Shown piece after piece: positions 55,337-59,849 of a stretch of 59,849 bases of DNA (position 1 is the first letter of the stretch; every line of letters starts with the position of its first letter). The stretch lies in the NCBI GenBank assembly GCA_900315605.1, contig OMZU01000010.1, forward strand, positions 1 through 59,849. The letters are read 5' to 3'. The DNA is from an uncultured Eubacteriales bacterium. GTDB taxonomy: Bacteria; Bacillota; Clostridia; Oscillospirales; Acutalibacteraceae. Below the pieces are notes generated by a model that did no database searches, was not told the DNA's origin, and saw only the letters and a list, made by a program, of their open reading frames with translations. The position numbers and the translations under genes were made by a program.

Positions 55337-56530
55337 TTATTTAATAATCGACAGAATATCCGGAAAAACCTCAAGGGTCCTCTCCAAGATACCGTTCATA
55401 TAGGCAATTGCCGTCCCGTAGTTTGTAATTGGGATCTTGTTGTCCTTGGCATGGTTTCTGCGATAATTCATTTCTCTTTCGTTGAGCATACAGCCGCCGC
55501 AATGGATTATCAGCGAGAATCCCGAAAGATCCTCGGGAAAATCCTTGCCAGATGAAAACTTGATTTTCAGTTCCTTGCCGGTAAAGCTCCTGAGCCAGCG
55601 CGGCAGCTTTACCGTGCCAATGTCCTCGCACTGTCTGTGGTGGGTGCAGCCCTCGGCAATAAGCACCGCGTCGCCGTCCTCAAGCGAGCCGATCGCCGCC
55701 GCTCCCCTTACGGCACTTTCCAAAAAGCCCTTGTATCTTGCCATGAGTATCGAAAACGAGGTCAGCGGTATGTCGGCAGGGACTGTTTTTGAAACCTTTG
55801 CAAACGCCTGGCTGTCGGTTATTACCAGTGATGGTTTTTTTCCGAGGTCACAGAGCGTTTGAGAAAGCTCGGTTTCGCGGCAAATCACCGCTGTTGCTCC
55901 AAAATCCAAAATATCGCGGATCGTTTGCTGCTGAGGCAAAATAAGCCTGCCCTTGGGCGCGGCGCTGTCGATCGGGACAACCAGCACAGCCAGATCTCCG
56001 GGATCGATTATATCGGCGCAGATCCTTCTTTCGCTGCCGCTTGGCTTTAGCGCAGCGATTTGCTCCTTGAGCTGATTTATATTTTCGCCGGTTGTCGCGC
56101 TGACGCAAACGCCGTCGGAGTATTTTTTCGCGTCAAAAAGGTCGCACTTATTGTATACTACTATATATGGTATACCCTTTTCATTATATATACTAATTAG
56201 CTCGTCGTCTGCGGCAGTCTTTCCGCACGTTCCGTCAACGACCAAAACCGCGATATCGACCCGATTGAGCGTCTGGCGGGTGCGCTTTACCCTAAGCTCA
56301 CCAAGGCTGCCCTCGTCGTCAAAGCCGGGAGTGTCGATTATTACAACGGGACCCAGCGGAAGCAGCTCCATTGTCTTTGTGACCGGGTCTGTAGTTGTTC
56401 CTGCATAATCGGAGACCACGGAAACCTGTTGATTTGTAACGGCGTTGACCACGCTCGATTTGCCGGCGTTTCGTCTGCCGAAAAATCCGATATGCGTTCT
56501 TTCCGCCACGGGAGTTGAATTCAGGCTCAA
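55337..56530 (-). CDS. hydF: [FeFe]-hydrogenase maturation GTPase
   Basis: 397 residues from TTG 56530, preceded by GAGGTG; the open frame upstream is not family-like. N-terminal GTPase: P-loop GFFGRRNAGKSSVVNAV, G3 DTPGFDD, G4 NKCD. A dimerisation region follows, then the C-terminal FeS-binding domain with GCTHHRQCEDIG and HCGGCMLNEREMNYR, whose Cys residues hold the 4Fe-4S cluster. HydF is the scaffold on which the 2Fe subcluster is assembled before transfer to the hydrogenase. Last gene of the operon. Confidence 0.94.
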   Translation of the reverse strand: MSLNSTPVAERTHIGFFGRRNAGKSSVVNAVTNQQVSVVSDYAGTTTDPVTKTMELLPLGPVVIIDTPGFDDEGSLGELRVKRTRQTLNRVDIAVLVVDGTCGKTAADDELISIYNEKGIPYIVVYNKCDLFDAKKYSDGVCVSATTGENINQLKEQIAALKPSGSERRICADIIDPGDLAVLVVPIDSAAPKGRLILPQQQTIRDILDFGATAVICRETELSQTLCDLGKKPSLVITDSQAFAKVSKTVPADIPLTSFSILMARYKGFLESAVRGAAAIGSLEDGDAVLIAEGCTHHRQCEDIGTVKLPRWLRSFTGKELKIKFSSGKDFPEDLSGFSLIIHCGGCMLNEREMNYRRNHAKDNKIPITNYGTAIAYMNGILERTLEVFPDILSIIK

Positions 56531-56564
56531 AATATCACCTCGTTTTTCTTGACAGCTTTGAAAA

Positions 56565-57992
56565 TCAAAATCTAAAATCACGTTTTCCGTCGTTTTTGAT
56601 TTCCTCAATATATTCGGCTGCGATTTTTCTGACCTTTTCCTTTGGAATGTTCAAAAGCTCGCGAGCTATCATCTTTTCGCCGATTTCGCGCGTTTCGGGA
56701 GAAGCATAATCCATGAGATACTCCTGCAAGGTCATAAGCGCGTTGGGGTGGCAGCAGTTTTGGATCTGACCGCTTTTGCACAGCGACATAAAGCGGTCGC
56801 CGGTTCTTCCCTCGCGGTAGCAGGCTGTGCAGAAGGACGGGATATAGCCCAGTTCCATCAACCATTTTACCACCTCGTCAAGGGTTCTTTGGTCGGAAAC
56901 ATCAAACTGTGCGGAGCTTTCGTCCTCGTCCTCAGGCTCAACGTAACCGCCCACGCTGGTGCGCGAGCCGCCGCTGATTTGCGAGATACCGAGGCGCAAC
57001 GCCTTTTCACGAACGCTTTTGCCCTCGCGCGTAGAAATGATCATTCCGGTGTAGGGCACAGCGATACGGATTATCGCGATTATCTTTGCAAAGGTTTCGT
57101 CGTCGATACCGTTGTCAAAGGTGTCGGGGTCAATGTCGTCGGCGCGCTTGATTCGCGGCACGCTGATCGTATGGGGTCCTACGCCGTGGACAGCCTCAAG
57201 ATGCTCGGCGTGCATTAGCAAGCCGGCAAGCTCGTAGCGGTAGAGCTCAAGACCGAAAAGCACTCCGAGTCCAACGTCGTCTATGCCGCCCTCCATTGCT
57301 CTGTCCATAGCCTCGGTGTGATAGTCGTAGTTGTGCTTGGGTCCGGTCGGGTGAAGCTGTTCGTAGCTTTTTTTGTGATAGGTCTCCTGAAAAAGAATAT
57401 ATGTGCCGATCCCGGCGTCGTGAAGCTTGCGGTAGTTTTCAACGGTCGTTGCGGCGATATTGACGTTCACCCTGCGGATCGCGCCGTTTTTGTGCTTGAT
57501 CGAGTAAATGGTATCAATACATTCCAAAATGTACTCGATCGGATTGTTGACCGGATCCTCGCCGGCTTCGATCGCCAAACGCTTGTGACCCATGTCCTGC
57601 AAAGCGATGACCTCTGCCTTTACCTCTTCCTGAGTCAGCTTTTTTCGGCAGATATGCTTATTTTGAGCGTGATAGGGACAGTAAACGCAGCCGTTCACGC
57701 AGTAATTTGACAGATAAAGCGGCGCGAACATAACTATTCTGTCACCGTAAAAATCCTTTTTGATTTGCTCGGCAAGGGCATATATCTCCTTTAGCTTGCC
57801 CTCGTCCTCACAAGCGAGAAGCACGCTTGCTTCTCTGTGGTCAAGACCCTTGCGCAGCTTTGCCTTTTCGATTATGCTGTCGATAAGCTCAAAGTTATCC
57901 TTGTTTTCGTCGGCGTATTTTAGGGTTTCGTTGATCTCTGAGTCGTTGATAAATTCCTCTGCTTTTAGTGATTTTGGATCGTATTTAATCAT
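56565..57992 (-). CDS. hydG: [FeFe]-hydrogenase maturase, tyrosine lyase
   Basis: 475 residues. Radical SAM enzyme that cleaves tyrosine to give the CO and CN ligands of the H-cluster. N-terminal SAM cluster motif in LSNYCVNGCVYCPYHAQN (CxxxCxxC), ThiH-like barrel with EDPVNNPIEYILECI and ILFQETYHKKSYEQLHPTGP, and the C-terminal auxiliary cluster region FCTACYREGRTGDRFM with NCCHPNAL. AGGAG precedes ATG 57992. It lies between hydE and hydF with gaps of 32 and 34 bp. Confidence 0.95.
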   Translation of the reverse strand: MIKYDPKSLKAEEFINDSEINETLKYADENKDNFELIDSIIEKAKLRKGLDHREASVLLACEDEGKLKEIYALAEQIKKDFYGDRIVMFAPLYLSNYCVNGCVYCPYHAQNKHICRKKLTQEEVKAEVIALQDMGHKRLAIEAGEDPVNNPIEYILECIDTIYSIKHKNGAIRRVNVNIAATTVENYRKLHDAGIGTYILFQETYHKKSYEQLHPTGPKHNYDYHTEAMDRAMEGGIDDVGLGVLFGLELYRYELAGLLMHAEHLEAVHGVGPHTISVPRIKRADDIDPDTFDNGIDDETFAKIIAIIRIAVPYTGMIISTREGKSVREKALRLGISQISGGSRTSVGGYVEPEDEDESSAQFDVSDQRTLDEVVKWLMELGYIPSFCTACYREGRTGDRFMSLCKSGQIQNCCHPNALMTLQEYLMDYASPETREIGEKMIARELLNIPKEKVRKIAAEYIEEIKNDGKRDFRF

Positions 57993-58024
57993 TTTTTACT
58001 CCTGTTATACCAATTTGTTCAAAT

Positions 58025-59065
58025 CTATTTATAGTCGCCGCGTTCGGTGACGATTTCATAGCCTATGTTTTTCATTCTGTTCGACAGGCAGCGTATACAT
58101 TCAGCCGCTTCGTCGCCTGTGCAGATTTTGTTGTCGTAAAGCGAATAATCCTTTCTGTGCTCGGCAGGCGAAAGGTTGGGCATGACCACGTTGGCTCCGT
58201 GCAGGATCCCTTCTTCTCTTCCGCGCGGACTGATCGTTCCGAGCGCGGTGGTTGAGGGAAGCAAAATTTTCGGATGCATGAGTCGGATAACCGAAAGCAG
58301 GGTCAAGGTGAGCTCCAAACCGCCGGCAGGTTTGTCCGCAAACGGCGTATCGCAGTGCGGAATGAAAGGACCGATGCCGCACATCTGCGGTTCCAGCTCC
58401 TTCAAAAACATCAAGTCCTCGGCAAGCGTCTCAAAGGTTTGTCCCGGAGAACCGACCATGAAGCCTGCGCCGGTCTGATACCCCAGTTTTTTGAGCGCGA
58501 AAAGCGATTCCTTGCGGTTTTTCAGCGACATTTCGGGAGGGTGAAGCAGCGCGTAGTGTGCTTCGTCGGCGGTTTCGTGGCGCAAAAGATATCTGTCCGC
58601 CCCGGCTTCCTTCAGCCTCCGAAAGCTTTCTTCACCTCGTTCGCCCAGCGAAAGCGTAACCGCGCATTCTGGGTAGGTGGCTTTGATCTCGCGGACGATT
58701 TCACACATCAGATCATCATTATAAAATCCGTCCTCGCCGCCCTGGAGCACAAAGGTGCGAAAGCCGAGTGAATATCCTGTTTTGCAGCAGCTCAAAATCT
58801 GCTCACGGCTGAGACGGTAACGCACAGCCTTTGCGTTGGAACGGCGGATACCGCAGTAGTAGCAATCGTTTTTGCAAATATTTGTGAGTTCGATCAAGCC
58901 GCGAATATAGATTTTGTTCCCAAAGCTTTGCCGCGCTGCCGATTGCGCCGCAGCTCTGAGAAGCTCACGCTCACCGGGAGTGATATTTTTGAGCAAAAAA
59001 ATCAGTTCTTCTCTCTCGGCGCAGGTCGTTTCGGCAAGCTTGTTTATGATTTCCTTAACCTTCAT
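58025..59065 (-). CDS. hydE: [FeFe]-hydrogenase maturase HydE
   Basis: 346 residues. Radical SAM protein: ELTNICKNDCYYCGIRRSN (CxxxCxxC), then FRTFVLQGGEDGFYNDD, LRHETADEAHYALLHPPEMS and MVGSPGQTFETLAEDLMF, ending in the BATS-like region LLPSTTALGTISPRGREEGI. It helps build the dithiomethylamine part of the H-cluster. It starts 3 bp after the regulator's stop, so the two are coupled. Confidence 0.94.
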   Translation of the reverse strand: MKVKEIINKLAETTCAEREELIFLLKNITPGERELLRAAAQSAARQSFGNKIYIRGLIELTNICKNDCYYCGIRRSNAKAVRYRLSREQILSCCKTGYSLGFRTFVLQGGEDGFYNDDLMCEIVREIKATYPECAVTLSLGERGEESFRRLKEAGADRYLLRHETADEAHYALLHPPEMSLKNRKESLFALKKLGYQTGAGFMVGSPGQTFETLAEDLMFLKELEPQMCGIGPFIPHCDTPFADKPAGGLELTLTLLSVIRLMHPKILLPSTTALGTISPRGREEGILHGANVVMPNLSPAEHRKDYSLYDNKICTGDEAAECIRCLSNRMKNIGYEIVTERGDYK

Positions 59066-59068
59066 ATC

Positions 59069-59329
59069 TTAACTCTTTGAATACGCAGTCTTTACGGTCA
59101 CGCCGGAAAGTCTGCCCAATTTGCCCGAAACGGAATTTATGATCTCCATCGGGGCGTCGATCACAATGCTTATTATGCTGATATTTTTCTCACGATAGGG
59201 GATCCCCATTCGTCCTATTATAAAATCGGACGACGAATGTAAAATATCGTTGATTTCCGAAACGCGCTCGGATTCTTCAACGATTATGCTGATGACCGCA
59301 ACGCGGTTTGAAGTCGTTTCACCTTCCAT
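59069..59329 (-). CDS. TM1266-family hydrogenase system regulator
   Basis: 86 residues from ATG 59329 (GGAGG upstream). Matches the small TM1266-type iron-only hydrogenase system putative regulators: VISIIVEESERVSEINDILH, GRMGIPYREKNISIISIVID and APMEIINSVSGKLGRLSGVT, a ferredoxin-like (ACT/NikR-C-like) fold. The role is assumed from constant linkage with hyd genes. First gene of the operon, behind the leader RNA at 59408-59504. The catalytic hydrogenase hydA is not in the window. Confidence 0.88.
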   Translation of the reverse strand: MEGETTSNRVAVISIIVEESERVSEINDILHSSSDFIIGRMGIPYREKNISIISIVIDAPMEIINSVSGKLGRLSGVTVKTAYSKS

Positions 59330-59371
59330 ATTCAAGCCTCCGGTTTTTTCGTTAGTGCTTTTTATACAAAA

Positions 59372-59403
59372 CAAAAAAGCTGCATGGCGGCTACCATACA
59401 GCT
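59372..59403 (-). terminator. Attenuator-type terminator in the hyd leader
   Basis: Minus strand AGCTGTATGG (59394-59403) pairs with CCATGCAGCT (59378-59387), followed by TTTTTTG. It lies between promoter and first gene, so it can only control read-through. Confidence 0.8.
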
Positions 59404-59407
59404 AAAA

Positions 59408-59504
59408 AACAGTCCGATTCAGACGGAACCAAAACAATCCCGTCATAATCTGTCAGCTTTCGCGTCAATAGAATTTCCGCGTCAGGTAACCTTATAATAC
59501 TGTC
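59408..59504 (-). promoter_or_regulatory. Structured leader RNA of the hyd operon, candidate riboswitch
   Basis: About 97 nt between promoter and terminator. Closing stem: GACAGT (59499-59504) with ACTGTT (59408-59413). Internal stem: GACGGGA with TTCCGTC, extended by GATT with AATC. A repeated TGACGCG occurs twice in the 5' half. GGTTACC (59485-59491) can pair with GGTAGCC (59389-59395), which includes part of the terminator stem, so it could act as an antiterminator. It does not match S-box, TPP, cobalamin, Moco or c-di-GMP core motifs that I know. The ligand is unknown. Confidence 0.55.
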
Positions 59505-59507
59505 TAT

Positions 59508-59536
59508 ATTGTAATTAATTATGAGTATAATGTCAA
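59508..59536 (-). promoter_or_regulatory. Promoter of the hyd operon
   Basis: Minus strand TTGACA (59531-59536), 17 bp, TACAAT (59508-59513). Transcription would begin near 59501. Confidence 0.7.
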
Positions 59537-59564
59537 TACCTATTTTGCTTATTTTTACAACAGC

Positions 59565-59759
59565 TTATTCGTTTTGAGATTCAGTATTATTTATTATTCT
59601 TGCCATTTCAAGTAATGCGTCACATTTTTTATCCTTGCCATCATCTTGAAACCACATCATTTTGTTTTTTGAGCCCAGTATTCCTCCCAAGCTTGTATCT
59701 ATCTTGTCATCAATTATTTTACTATCTTTGATTTCATAGCAATAAGATGTAGGTAACCT
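59565..59759 (-). pseudogene. 3' fragment of an unknown gene
   Basis: 64 codons with protein-like composition (EIKDSKIIDDKIDTSLGGIL, KNKMMWFQDDGKDKKCDALL, EMARIINNTESQNE) end at TAA 59565. There is no usable start codon, and an in-frame TAG lies immediately upstream at 59760-59762, so it looks like the tail of a lost gene. I do not recognise the family. The remaining 90 bp to the window end hold nothing I can name. Confidence 0.35.
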
Positions 59760-59849
59760 CTAAAAATTGATAATTTTTATTTACCTATCACACATAATTC
59801 CAATTAAGAATAATATCCGCCTAATAGCGGACAATCTATAACATTATAG

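Noticed and set aside
59408-59504. Cyclic di-GMP riboswitch in the hyd leader
   Set aside because: GACGCGAAAGC slightly recalls the GEMM core, but the conserved second half (GGGTTACCG-type element after a tetraloop receptor stem) is not in place.

Overview
The window looks like a chromosome segment of a Gram-positive, spore-forming anaerobic clostridium of the Ruminococcus type (Oscillospiraceae). The evidence is spoIIID and spoVAE, the [FeFe]-hydrogenase maturases hydE, hydG and hydF, AGGAGG-type ribosome binding sites, TTGACA-17-TATAAT promoters, and several secreted proteins with starch-binding-like (CBM26-type) modules and type I dockerins. That last combination recalls starch- or fibre-degrading Ruminococcus species. 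This is inference from protein families; no 16S gene is present.

Layout. 1-3126: a glutathione peroxidase remnant, a small secreted protein and guaB. 3204-5490: a small membrane ORF and an AT-rich restriction-modification pair (Eco47II-like nuclease and a cytosine-5 methylase with an N-terminal HTH). 5811-9689: a methionine operon, metF, a B12-reactivation protein and a metH lacking that domain. 9760-13651: two paralogous dockerin/CBM proteins, one a pseudogene, flanking an alpha/beta hydrolase. 13925-17653: a CapD-like nucleotide-sugar dehydratase and glmS, followed by tandem terminator-like repeats. 17975-20766: an HTH/DUF2975 pair, a MerR-TipAS regulator, a SAM-riboswitch-like leader in front of an 89-aa unknown protein, and a lone spoVAE. 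21064-25766: a four-gene Gld-like ABC exporter operon. 25892-27661: leuCD. 27909-33109: a sodium:solute symporter, an AraC regulator and a two-component system. 33258-33740: five 99-bp tandem repeats, then fumarase alpha/beta. 35237-39302: spoIIID and two dockerin transglutaminase-like proteins. 39452-47623: envelope and glycan genes (FkbM methyltransferase, lipoprotein, YfhO, GT2, GtrA), an orphan 5S rRNA remnant, a MITE-like element and a broken toxin-antitoxin pair. 47692-52827: apbE, trkH-trkA, an ArsC/Spx-like protein and dCMP deaminase. 52907-54969: a 43-aa peptide and a frameshifted surface protein. 55337-59329: the hydrogenase maturation operon behind an uncharacterised, terminator-ended leader RNA.

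The segment is dense in short repeats. At least four palindromic or hairpin families recur between genes, sometimes forming terminators, and in one case supplying a gene's stop codon. The strongest candidates for under-described biology are the compact SAM-clan riboswitch controlling a small protein of unknown function (19881-20355), the structured leader of the hyd operon (59372-59536), and the 99-bp tandem hairpin array (33258-33740).
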